From NCBI RefSeq assembly GCF_019649055.1, contig NW_026570221.1, positions 434,001 to 498,000 of the forward strand: DNA of 64,000 nucleotides. Reading direction: 5' to 3'. The DNA comes from Paramacrobiotus metropolitanus. Lineage: Eukaryota; Tardigrada; Eutardigrada; Parachela; Macrobiotidae. Both the position numbers and the translations under genes were made by a program. The notes beneath the pieces are model-generated. The model did no database searches and was not told where the DNA came from. It was given only the letters and a program-made list of their open reading frames with translations. Within the stretch, counting starts at the first letter, position 1; each line of letters starts with the position of its first letter. This document shows positions 35,907 to 45,968 of this stretch, piece by piece.

Positions 35907-36503
35907 TCTAGCAAAGTACATTCGCATTTTAGGGCGGTCGTTGCGGATGTCCATGACGTTTTTGATGTATTTGACAGATTCCCCGACGACAAATATTGTG
36001 TATTGCTGTCCACTTCAGCTTTCGCAACATGATGGGCGTTCCCGAATGCTTATCCCGTAACGCTTCATAGGTATTATCGTCGTTCCTACAATGCCTACAT
36101 TGTTTCCGTGGCTCATTCGGTGTCACTTTATAACAGCACTGTTTCGAATCACAATGACAGGGAAACACATTGACAGTGAATCACATTGACACTTTTATTG
36201 ACGGATTGACATATTCGGTGGCGGACGACAACTGTGCGTTACTTTCTACATTTTTGGATGATTTGTGGCGTCGGGTGAACCTTATTTAATAGAGCTTAAA
36301 TGGGCAAGCGGTTAGAATAATCCTGGCACGACACCGTCGTCTGACTTATTCACTGAACATTTCATCAGCTATAGCAAAAGTGAAATCAACCACTCTAAAA
36401 GCGATAGCTTTAAAGCGACAATATCAGCTTAGACGTCATATTTACTTCCTTCTTAACACTGAAGCTGAAGTCCTTAAACTCTGCAACAACCTGCTTGGTC
36501 TAA
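35907..36503. other. Spacer right of MULE1
   Basis: A cysteine-rich minus-strand frame (35929-36168: PCHCDSKQCC, CRHCRND) is present but too short and isolated to call. Confidence 0.3.
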
Positions 36504-37831
36504 TTATAGACTGGTTCCATCATTAAACACGATCTTGTCGCCGACATCCGCAGGTACCGCAGCAGTATAATTGGCACTCTTGGGCGTAATAGTAACATTC
36601 CCGATGCAAATCGGTGTCTTTTGACGGAGGACTTCCAGATTGACATAGAACACGTACAACTCCTTCAGGTGAACTTTCCCTGAAGTGTATTTCGCTATGT
36701 CAGTGAAGTACAAATCGTCATCTTCCAACACCTCGTTATAAGCTTGCATTACCGGAATTGGTGCTGTACTGTGAATGCCATTCAGCATCTCTCGCACCCA
36801 ATCTCCATGGTCGCTGAGAACGGCATCCAATCGGCGTGCTTTGACATCGGGACGCTCAGTCGACGAAAACGTTGCCTCCCACATTTCCGACGTAAAGTTA
36901 GCGGTTGTGGTACAATTATACGGGAAAACAGCTTCCATTTTCCGTTCCCTTTCCAGTCTTTCCATTTCGTCATCTTCAACGAACTCGTTTTCGCCTAACA
37001 ACTTTTCAACGGCTCCTGCAACGAGCGTTTTAGTAAAACTGTTGTAATCCTTAGCGGACATAAACACGTGATTTTGCCCGGCTGAGAGCCGTTCCGCAAC
37101 GAAGTTAACAATCGTGTTGTTGGGAAGATGGGTTGTATCGATGCACAGTAGAGTCGAACGAACGCTCGAGTCTATTGCGAAAGCAACAAATAAACGCGAT
37201 GCAACAATCCCACTATCGTCCCGCATCGTATCGTTGTACGTGGCGTCCGTGGGACAGGCAATGCGCACGGAGGCCGTCGGGTCCCAGTTGGTCAGGAACT
37301 GCCAAGCACTGGTTGTGGTCGTTGGGGTGGAGTCATTGGTTGAGTAGCCTACCAGCATCCATTTAAAGTCGAACGGAGGCAACTTGGCTTGCACACGGAG
37401 GTACATGAGCCAGGAAGCTTGGTCTCGTGCAAAACCGGTAAAAGCCCATTCATCCTCCACCCGAGTGATTGTAACCGATCCGAACAGACAGTTCGTATTT
37501 GGCTCTATGGTCACGGAAGCCGAAACCAGAGTAGATGTCAAGAGTCTTCCGACGGGTGCGTAAAACAGCGGCGTCCTATCGGAAATCTTGCTAAATACTT
37601 GAATTTGTATTCTATCGTAGGGAATTTTAATCTTCGACGGGGTTTCTGCAAATGTAACAGTTTTATGTGTCTTATGAGTGGTTCTCTGTAATGGAATCGA
37701 CACAAGTCACACAAATGTAATGCCAACCGGTTGCTGCATACGTTCATTTTGCATGAATACGTAGACTCACCGCAATCACCGGTATAAACGAGCAGGGAAA
37801 TGAACAGTACAGTATTTCGAAACGCGCCCAT
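36504..37831 (-). CDS. Secreted protein family of unknown function, copy 1
   Basis: Body frame 37685-36504 (about 390 codons). The upstream segment starts at ATG 37831 with a signal peptide (MGAFRNTVLFISLLVYTGDC). A donor G|GTGAGT at 37771/37770 and an acceptor GATTCCATTACAG suggest an 85-nt intron. The phase-1 join gives an early stop, because copy 1 has one extra base (AGAACCAC) relative to copy 3; an alternative donor AAC|GTATGC would keep the frame. The body shares KIKIPYDRIQIQVFSK, SDRTPLFYAP, WAFTGFARDQASWLMYLRVQ and PPFDFKWMLVGYSTNDS with copy 2. At least seven N-glycosylation sequons (NDST, NDTM, NNTI, NCTT, NFTS, NVTI, NYTA) support secretion. No family recognised. Possibly functional, possibly frameshifted at the junction. 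Confidence 0.65.
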
Positions 37832-38630
37832 TTTACGAAACGACAACGGAACACATGTACTTATTTAAGATGTTGCCACCAATTCAGTTAACCAATAACA
37901 CTAAATTGTGTGCTTATATGCAGCAGCTAGCTTAACGTAGCACATTGATGAAATGCTGGAGACGCTTAAGGCGTAATAACGGCGCGTATGTGCCGGTAAC
38001 AGTTCGAAATCTTTTAATAAACCGCAGATTAGTTCTGCATCCTGATTACGATGCATAAACGTGATATTATGATACATATTGTGCTTAAAGGGTTCTGTGA
38101 TGCTCGATGTTGATTGATGATAAATCTAGTTCCGTAAAAGCACGTTTCTGCTGGGTACAGAGTCAGATTCTGGCATGCTGGCAAGTACGAGTCACGGTGT
38201 CGTTACGAACTTCCCATTCATTAGCACACCAGTAAACATCCGTAGAAGTATAGCACTTCTTAGAACGTTTAACGAGCTGGCATGCTGCACCGCAAGCAGA
38301 AAGCAGTCACGCTCAATTCCGGGATCGCTGCTGCTGACAATGAACTGACTGTAATAAATTACGGGTACTCCTTGGATATTTGTAGATACCCTTGATTAAG
38401 TTCTGCATTCCCACTGTCGTTTTTCCTGGCGGTTCGATGTAGTGCACATTGTGGATCTGTTTGAGAAACATCCGCACTGCGACACGCCGCCCCTGGACAC
38501 TGAGTGCAGTGCACAATGCATGGTCAACGGAAACGACAGTAAAGAGAAGGCCATGGGAAGTGAGAAAGGTGTGGACCGTGAACGTGACCATAAACGACGA
38601 ACTGCTGACTAGTTCTTGGTGCGTCTGTAG
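37832..38630 (-). promoter_or_regulatory. Duplicated upstream region of secreted-family copy 1
   Basis: Sequence from about 37840 to 38600 is recognisably similar to the flank of copy 3 (53490-54060). Shared blocks are GATTAGTTCTGCATCCTGAT, GCACGTTTCTGCTGGGTAC and GTGCACAATGCA-like words. Conservation next to the start codon suggests a shared promoter or just shared ancestry. Confidence 0.5.
38032..38059. promoter_or_regulatory. Conserved 28-nt palindrome upstream of copy 1
   Basis: GTTCTGCATC-CTGATTAC-GATGCATAAC: 10-nt arms with one mismatch, 8-nt loop. The copy-3 counterpart at 53698-53725 is a perfect palindrome. Confidence 0.5.
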
Positions 38631-39189
38631 CAAATTTGCCAGAAACGCGAAGATCGGACTTCCTGAAATCCGGGTATGGAAGTGCGTGTGTCATCGGCAT
38701 AAAGTAAGGCGGATGGACGGTTAATGGTCATGGGACCCGAATCAACCTTTCTAAAAAAACTGAAGTGACGCAAAATGTGCTCATTTGCGATTTTAAATTT
38801 CACGGCACGAGTGGTGAATAGTGGTGTAGTGTCTAGTGTCATTGTCCACTTGCTAATACGTAAATCGGTAAATGCAGTATTTACTGGCTTAATCATTGCA
38901 GCCGATCATAACAACGTCTAAAAAATTGTTGTCCGTCCTTTGGAGTTGTAAGCTACAGAAATAATCCATATTAAAAGTGTTAGATTATTTTAGAATGCGG
39001 TTTAAACATGTGGTGACAGCCGACAGGATTTAAGTTTAATTGAGTTGAATTTCGGAATGTACTCGTTAACCGACACTCATCAACAGAACATTTTCACCTT
39101 GGCTCTGTCGGCTGTCGTAACTGTAAATAACATTACTGCATGATACGAGGGAAGGCACACTTCTGGACATTAGTGACAGATATGTACAA
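38631..39189. other. Spacer, nothing recognised
   Basis: No supported gene. Confidence 0.35.
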
Positions 39190-40860
39190 CAGCGAGAGTG
39201 ATTTCAACGATGTTTGCAATTATTTCTGCTGTTCGCCAATGTACAAGACTGTTGGTAACCGTTCGCCGGTGTTTACAACTGTTTCTTATTCTTGTTTCTA
39301 ATTGTTCTTCGCTGTTAGCCGCTGTTTGTAACTGTTCTTCGCTGTTAGCAGCTGTTCTACGCTGTTTGTAACTGTTCTTCGTTGTTAGCTGCTGTGTCTA
39401 ACTGTTCTTCACTGTTAGTAACTGCTCGTCATGGAACATCGCGGTTTCTAATTTCTATCGGTTTATTATTTACCGTGTTATTGCCATTTTGATAACAGAA
39501 GTAATACAACAATCACTTATTTTTATACCAAGGAGAAAGCATGCGCAACTTTTCCATAACAAACAAATTCTTTTCCCATCCAAAAAGCGCTATATAGTAT
39601 TACAACCTTTTGACATTGACTTCTCCACTTGAAAATCATGCATTCTGCTTATAACATGCAAAAAGAATTCTTGTCTTCTCTTTCCCATGACAAACAGCGA
39701 AGTTTTCAGATTACGCAGCTGAGAGCCTGAGAAAATACTTGTTCTGCAGATTCCGTTTTGATGGATGTCTCAGCTCCATGTATCGCTGCCAGCACTTCGT
39801 CAGCATTATAGCTTTTAAAGCACTCCGGCCTGTGGTTCCGCATATGAAATTTTGTCGATCACTTTTTGAATTTCGAATCACATCCGTGAATGGCAACGGA
39901 TGTGGCAACGGAATTCCGGATATGGCAACTTTTTCGCTGCTTATCAAATGGCGTTTAAGTGGCACATGTCATCATAGCATAAAGTAAATTTCGAAAGCTC
40001 TGCCGGGTCTCCTGTGGATAGATCTTTAAGCAGATATTCAACACTGTATGGAAAAACACCTGCGACGATGATTCAGAAACAGAAACCTGTTTCATTAGGC
40101 GCAATATTTTTTGTAAAAGCTGAAACTTACACATACAGTGTATCACGGTCGGAAGACCCGCAACAGTTTGATGATACCCCCAGCAGTTACAAAAAACAGC
40201 TATCCCCGTGATCGCGATTTAAGGTACTTATGTAAACCCAAGTTCTTTTTGCAAGTCAGCGGAGAACTGAATATTGCACGTGTGCCAGTTTCGCTTTCCG
40301 CCGCAATCAAAGCCGCTTCGGGAAGCCTCGCCGTTTTCTCAGCCTTAGCACTAAGGGGTAAACCTTCTTTTTCCGCAATTGCCAAGTGCGCTTTGCAATA
40401 AAAAAATCCAGGCAACGTCTCTTCGGTACATTTGCAAGGAAATTTGATTAGGGGAAATTTAGGATGAGTTTTTTAAAAATTAGTTAATTTTTAGTTTTTT
40501 TTATTATTACAGGAACACACATTTTCCGGTACGAGGGGGGGGGGGACATTTACCCACAGCCGCAAAGAGTTGAGAACAGTTACCTGCAGCGGTTAACAAC
40601 CACAAACAGCGAAGTACAGTTGCATACAGCAGCAAACAGTGGTTAACAGTTACAAACTGCGAATAACAGTTATACATAGCGACAAACAGTGGGGAACAGT
40701 CACAAACAGCGAAGAACAGTTGCATACAGCAGCAAACAGTGGTTAACAGTTACAAACAGCGAAGAACGGTTACATACAGCGGAGAACAGTTATACACAGC
40801 GGCAAACAGTAGGGGACAATTGCAGAAGCGGGGAACAGTTGCGGTAATTACTACAGTACT
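39190..40860. mobile_element. Foldback element FB3 with about 20-bp tandem arms
   Basis: The left array (about 39220-39440) repeats TGTTTGTAACTGTTCTTCGC. The right array (about 40545-40850) repeats the reverse complement, GCGAAGAACAGTTACAAACA, with many variants. The 1.1 kb core holds minus-strand frames (40200-40415, 39711-39965) that I cannot assign. Exact ends and target duplication were not found. Confidence 0.65.
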
Positions 40861-41663
40861 AGGTATCAAATTTAAAAAACGCAGTTCGAGAATTTCGTTG
40901 TAATTTTGCTGTTGTATCTGATTGCTGTTATTGCTGTTTGCTGCTGTTTCTTGCTGTTATTCCTTGATGTCCCGAGGTGTGCCTACAATGCATGATACAT
41001 ATGTTGGCGTTACCATTCCGGCACATTCGGTACGTTTTTGTAAGAGGAGAATCCTCTGTACACAGAGCAGCCGCCCATCCGCCGTCTACCTGGTTGGCTC
41101 AAGCTTAAGCACAAATATCTTGATCTTCTTAAACAACGGCGATGGCACATTGGTAGTGTTACGTGGATCACACTCTGTAGCCAGCGGTTCGATGCCGCTC
41201 CATCACAATTTTTCGAAATTTTCTCAACAGACAGGTTTTCATCTGACCGCCCTCCCTGACCACGGACAGCCGATTAAGGACTGACTCTGTTATATTTTAG
41301 TTCAGCTGAATTCTCATGCTCAATGACTACGAGTCGTTAAGACATTTAGTTACCAGTATTTGTCAAAAAGGTGTTGTTTGAAGACAAGTATGTAAAACTA
41401 TTTTTTAACTTCTTTATGCCGCAGATGATGCCGGAAGAAAATGCATTAGCACATTGATTAACCCGTTCCACACCATGCGTATTAGGGCGACATGTTGGAA
41501 AACTTTTCTGTAATCCGTAATTAATGCTCTACGTCTCCTATGCAAATCGTGGCAGAGCGTGGGGGGATAGTGGAGAAGCTGCTGACCGGAAGCGCGAGCA
41601 AGGTGCGTGAACGCGAGTGCGTTGGCCACCTCTGATCGCTCCAGCCGCACAGGCAACCCCAAA
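40861..41663. other. Spacer and 3' end of the DIRS element
   Basis: A (TGCTGTT)-rich run at 40908-40960 may belong to FB3. The part nearest 41663 should be the non-coding end of the DIRS element; its terminal repeat was not identified. Confidence 0.35.
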
Positions 41664-42590
41664 CTACCCTAAACCACTGCTCTGTCCGTAAGCGTCGAGG
41701 GCGTGTGTCGGAACAGCTGTGCGGACGTATCTTGCATAGCAGGAGGACTTCCATCTCCCAATCCTCTGAATCGTGGCTTCCGAAGCTCCGTGTGAGGCTG
41801 CTGTTGAAGCCGCACCGATGCGGAAACTGTGCGTTCCATACCGATGCTTTTCGGGAATCCCGCGCAGATGGGTTAGAAGCCATCGGTCGACATGCGTTCT
41901 AGTGACAAATTGACCGTTCTCTTGAACAAACAGCGGCAGTGCGTGTAGATTGGAAGATTTTCTTGCCGCGATGTAGTTTCGTAGCGCGGTGACAGGGCAG
42001 ACTGATCGGCCGGTTGCGTGCAGCGCGATCCTGTACCCGTGTCCAAACTGGTCCGTCTTGGATTGTCGGATCGTTAGGGTCATCGAGGGATCATTCTCCA
42101 GTATGTCGCTGATGAGCAGCGTGCTTCGCTCGTCATATTTGCTGGGCGATGGGGACACAAACTCGCTTACTCGAAGCGCAGCAAAGAACGCCGTCGTAAA
42201 GATGCACCAGATAAGCCGCTGCTCATAGTGGGATACGGCGGTCAATCTGATACTATCTTTCAGGTGCCGCATGAGGTCCAGAGTAATGGGAAGGCGGCGG
42301 TCCGACACTGTGGGGCAAATGCGCTTGCAGCCGTCGATGGCTCTGTTCACCGCCGACGAAACAGTGGGATTCGGCAAATTCGCTTCAACATGCGCATTGG
42401 CGATTCCGGCCATGTAGACTCTGATTGTAGCAGGCGATATCTTTTGGAGATAAAGTTGAGCCACAAACCGTAGCACGGTTACTTCTGTCGCTGGTAGAGA
42501 CAGGGCGCCGTCTTTGATACAGAATTGCAGAAACCGTGACCAACCGGCACCGTAGGTCGCTCTTGTTGCAATGGCAAGATGGTGGTACTG
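41664..42590 (-). CDS. Tyrosine recombinase of the DIRS element
   Basis: About 308 codons from the TGA at 42591-42593 to TAG at 41664. The N-terminal SAM-like part reads ATRATYGAGWSRFLQF and VLRFVAQLYLQ. The catalytic domain carries the first Arg in FFAALRVSEF, the His-x-x-Arg box in GTHSFRIGAAS and the Tyr nucleophile in SSCYARYVR. These enzymes insert the circular DNA copy without making target duplications. No ATG is near the start. The frame is the same as the upstream RNase H frame, from which it is separated by TAG-ACG-TGA, so expression would need readthrough or re-initiation. The domain itself looks intact. Confidence 0.85.
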   Translation of the reverse strand, partial: QYHHLAIATRATYGAGWSRFLQFCIKDGALSLPATEVTVLRFVAQLYLQKISPATIRVYMAGIANAHVEANLPNPTVSSAVNRAIDGCKRICPTVSDRRLPITLDLMRHLKDSIRLTAVSHYEQRLIWCIFTTAFFAALRVSEFVSPSPSKYDERSTLLISDILENDPSMTLTIRQSKTDQFGHGYRIALHATGRSVCPVTALRNYIAARKSSNLHALPLFVQENGQFVTRTHVDRWLLTHLRGIPEKHRYGTHSFRIGAASTAASHGASEATIQRIGRWKSSCYARYVRTAVPTHALDAYGQSSGLG

Positions 42591-42596
42591 TCACGT

Positions 42597-42879
42597 CTAG
42601 TCTGTCGGGAGATCGAAAGCGGTCCGCAATTCGGTCCAGATGTCCGGGGTGACTTTCGGGAGCTCTTTTGCGAGCGGTGCCAATTTCCGGAAGCGCGCTA
42701 CCTGAAAGCGTGACAATGCGTCAGCGATTCCATTATCGCATCCGTTAATGTGCATTATTTTCACAGTGAAATTGTGCAGGGCTGATAGCGCTAACATGCG
42801 CCGCATTAAGTCTAGCGCTCCGCTATGCTGTGAACCCAGCTTCTCCCACGCTTGGGAGGCCCCTAGGTTGTCACAATGG
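42597..42879 (-). CDS. DIRS RNase H, C-terminal part (3' of MULE2)
   Basis: Continues the RNase H fold after the MULE2 insertion: HCDNLGASQAWEK, then NGCDNGIADALSRF (the D-x-x-A-D-x-L-S-R motif of DIRS and other retroelement RNases H), ending FDLPTD and TAG at 42597. Broken by insertion, so part of an inactive polyprotein. Confidence 0.75.
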
Positions 42880-42880
42880 C

Positions 42881-43140
42881 GCACCGACAATTTGCTGACC
42901 GACATCTTGCTGACCGACAAATTGCTGACGACTATTTGCTGACCGACTAAATGTTGACCCGACAGTTTGTTGAAACGACGAAACGCTGACCGACATTTTG
43001 CTGAACGACAGTTTGCTGACACCGACGATTTGCTGACGACATTTTGTTGACTGACAAAATGTTTACCCGACAATTTGCTTACATACTAAGTTGTTGACCG
43101 ACATTTTGCTGACCGACGATTCGTGGAAATACCGACAACT
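42881..43140 (+). repeat. Left tandem array of MULE2
   Basis: At least ten variants of TTGCTGACCGACAA(A/T)T, unit about 17-21 bp. Confidence 0.85.
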
Positions 43141-43450
43141 CGCTGACCACCAGTTTATTATTTTTGTTATCCATCGAATCATTGTGATAAACAAATAAAC
43201 AAAAACACCATTTCGAATAAAAGGCTACAAAGATGCTACAAGTACAAATGCAACCCAGAAGGGATGACACTAATGGCACAGATGTTATCTTATATTATAC
43301 CAGTAAGCATTTATTTATCTAATATTAATCTTATAGTGCTATCCTTATGACATGCTTATTACAACAGAGTGCAAGTGTGAGTGTAAGGTTACCAGAATAT
43401 CAGTCTGTACTCACTAAAAAACCGAAACAAATAAATTCTAACATTTAACC

Positions 43451-45120
43451 TTAAATTCCGAACCGTATATTAGCTGCGATGTTCTGCAGATAGGCGACCA
43501 CATTTGCCCGGTCATAACCTTGCACGACCTTTAAAAGCCGTTCATTCAGCTTCACATACCCTGGTCGACGCTTTGCTGGAGACTTTCCGGTTTGCAGATC
43601 GTTAATGGCGACTTCCTGTAGTGCCTGCTCATGAAGCAAAGCTCGAATAAAGTCATAGATTACGGGGTGCTTTTTGCCGACAGTTTGAGTGAATGCGTTA
43701 TTCCACGCTTCGACACAATTATTCGTTCGGTGGATATCCTTGATTACCCAGTCATAACAGCTCCAAAACGCCACGGCGTAAGTGGGCGCTCGCTGGCCTC
43801 CACTACGCGTCAAAGGCCCAACGTAATGCTTCGCAAAGTATTCGGATAAAGCATGATTGCTTGGTAAAGTCCAACCGCTCGTACCTTGCAACTCTAACCA
43901 CGCCATTTTGACGTCAGAGGGAGGAACGAATGCTAACGCCAGTACCATCTTGCAGTGAAGGTTGAAAGTTAGGTCGGCTGCATACTTTGTAGTGTTGCCC
44001 GTGTCCTGAATTTGTCGATAAACGCTTTGTCCCAAATGAAATAAGCAGCCTAGAAAAGAAATTATTAATAATTTTAAAGAACAAAGGATATATCAAAAAA
44101 TTAGATAAATCAGACAATAAAAGCTATATCTTTTGTCACGCTGTGAATTGAATAGACTGGATTTTCGGTTATTTTCGACTATCACAAATTAAACAATAAA
44201 TCTACATCGCATTAATTTATAATATTTAAGAAACTAGCGGTCCTTAAAACGTAAAGCCACGATTCAACAATTTTACCTTGAAGTGCGGATTTATCGAACA
44301 CCTTATGAAAGGATTTGATTGCTGCCTGCTCGAAGTCCATGATGCAGTATGCGGGTCCGTTATATACAGTTCCGTGTGGAAGCACATCTACAATCTTTTC
44401 TCTGATGGCCTGGAAAGCGGTTTGATAATTTTCCGCATTCTTATGCGGCAGCAGTGCGTACACCAAAGGGAAAACTTTCGTCTCAACCACACCATGGATT
44501 GTATATAACTGCGCAAACAGCGGTGGCGCAACCTTGAACGTTCCGTCGCAAAACCAAACTGCAGATTTAACCAAGAGTTTGAGGTTTTCAGTGGTGGCGA
44601 AGATTACAGTTCGTTCGGCATCAGCGGCTCCAGTGTCTTTCAGGAGGAATAGTTGTCCACGCGTGGTAAGCACATTCAGGAGATCCGGGTCGATATCACT
44701 CAGTGAGTCTGGCGATGGAAGGTTACCGGCATCAGCTTTCCGAGTACGCTCAATGGTCCGCTGCAAGGCGCAATATGCCGGCATTTTACCAGTTGCCACC
44801 AACGACATATCTTTGGTTACAGCCTGCATGATCTGCCGCGGAGTATCTTTCGTTTCAAGTGCCCGCTTCTTGACATCTTGCTGGGCGACGTGGGCCAGAA
44901 TATCAGCTTTGCTTCCCGGGTGATTGTGATCGGATACCGCAACAACTTCTCCTGCTGTTAACCGCAGCCGGCTTTTGCAGCAATGTGGGCGTCCTCGCTT
45001 CTGACAAGTCCAGTATTCCATTTCTCCTTTCTTCTGCTCAAGCGTATACGAATGAACTTCATCCAAAAGCAACAAAGCGTTCCCGCGCTGTGTTTTCGAA
45101 TAGGAAATAGTGTGCGCCAT
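43451..45120 (-). CDS. MULE2 transposase (FLYWCH-DDE), two exons, intact
   Basis: Exon 1 is 45120-44277 (ATG 45120, MAHTISYSKTQRGN) and exon 2 is 44049-43451. The intron is 227 nt: donor CAAG|GTAAAA, acceptor TTTCTTTTCTAG. Phase 1 matches (G + GC gives Gly). Length is about 480 residues. The N-terminal FLYWCH-type zinc finger (about 15-70) shows Cys in YWTCQKRG and CCKSRL, then SDHNHPG. The MULE DDE core has Asp in VWFCDGTFK, Asp in YCIMDFEQAA, the H motif GCLFHLGQS and Glu in RTNNCVEAWNNAF. No stops or frameshifts were seen. It should cut and insert DNA carrying the MULE2 ends; activity is inferred only from integrity. No partner gene is present in this compact element, unlike MULE1. Confidence 0.88.
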
Positions 45121-45705
45121 GTTAAAACTCCCTCGAGAATATCACTTGGCAAAATGATTGCCTTACTTAAAATCAATTACTTAATGCGACTAAAGTTCAA
45201 AGTTTAAATAGTACCGGCGATCCCCGTAAAAAGTTCAGTCGCCTTGCCGGACTTTGCTAAATGCATTCTCAATATGCACTGCTAGGTTCTAGGTACTGAC
45301 CCTGGTCACTTAGTGAATGAACAATACTGTTACTGGCAGATATTTGTTTCCAGGTTGTGCAAACAGCAGGATGCTATTGTGCGCATACGTATGCAGTAAC
45401 GAAATCCGTTCTCGTGCTGTGCAGAAACACTTTACCACTAATGATACAAGTTTGACTTGAGTTTTGATGGTGATACAGATACTTACGCCGCAGACCGAAT
45501 ACCACCGGTGTAATTATAAATATATTAATAAAAACTATTAATAAATAATTATTATTTACTAAGACAACAACAAATTGGTTAAATGAGTATGGCGTAATAA
45601 ACTGCAAAAAGTCAGATTTCAGTTATAAATGTCACTGTAGTGCTTCTTTTTTATGAAATAAACGTAGATTTTAATTTTCGCGTAAATTTTGCTTATGTGC
45701 GTTGA

Positions 45706-45960
45706 ACAGGTCAGCAAATTGTCGGTCAGCAAGTTTTCGTTTTTTACAAGTTGTCGGTCAACGAGTTGTCGATTACCGACATTTCGCTGACCGACAAGTA
45801 AGTTGTCGTTCAGCAAATTGGTTTCAGCAAGATGTCGGTCAGCAAGTTTGTAGAAAAGGGAAGTGTCGGTCAACGATTTGTCGGTCAGCAAGTTGTGGTA
45901 GTCAGCAACAAGTCGGTCAGCAAATTGTCGGTCAGCGAGATGAAAGTCATAGAGTTGTCG
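45706..45960 (-). repeat. Right tandem array of MULE2
   Basis: About twelve variants of (A)AGTTGTCGGTCAGCAA, inverted relative to the left array. Confidence 0.85.
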
Positions 45961-45968
45961 TGCTACCT

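Larger units (their letters stand above)
42880..45968 (-). mobile_element. MULE2: intact 3.1 kb Mutator-like transposon
   Basis: Flanked by a perfect 10-bp duplication GTCACAATGG (42870-42879, 45969-45978), in the 8-11 bp range of MULEs. The ends carry inverted tandem arrays of a short unit, TTGCTGACCGACAA on the left (42881-43140) and TTGTCGGTCAGCAA on the right (about 45706-45960). It contains an uninterrupted two-exon transposase. It sits exactly in the RNase H codons of the DIRS element, so it is younger than that insertion. Confidence 0.9.

Noticed and set aside
41150-41215. tRNA-like T arm (AGCGGTTCGATGCCGCT)
   Set aside because: No acceptor stem, D arm or A box at the expected distance. 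A chance hairpin.
45619-45891. Repetitive frame LTDKSLTDTS as a protein
   Set aside because: Translation of the MULE2 tandem array.
42880-45968. DIRS element with its own MULE-like gene as a composite system
   Set aside because: The exact 10-bp duplication and clean rejoining of RNase H show a secondary insertion, not cargo.
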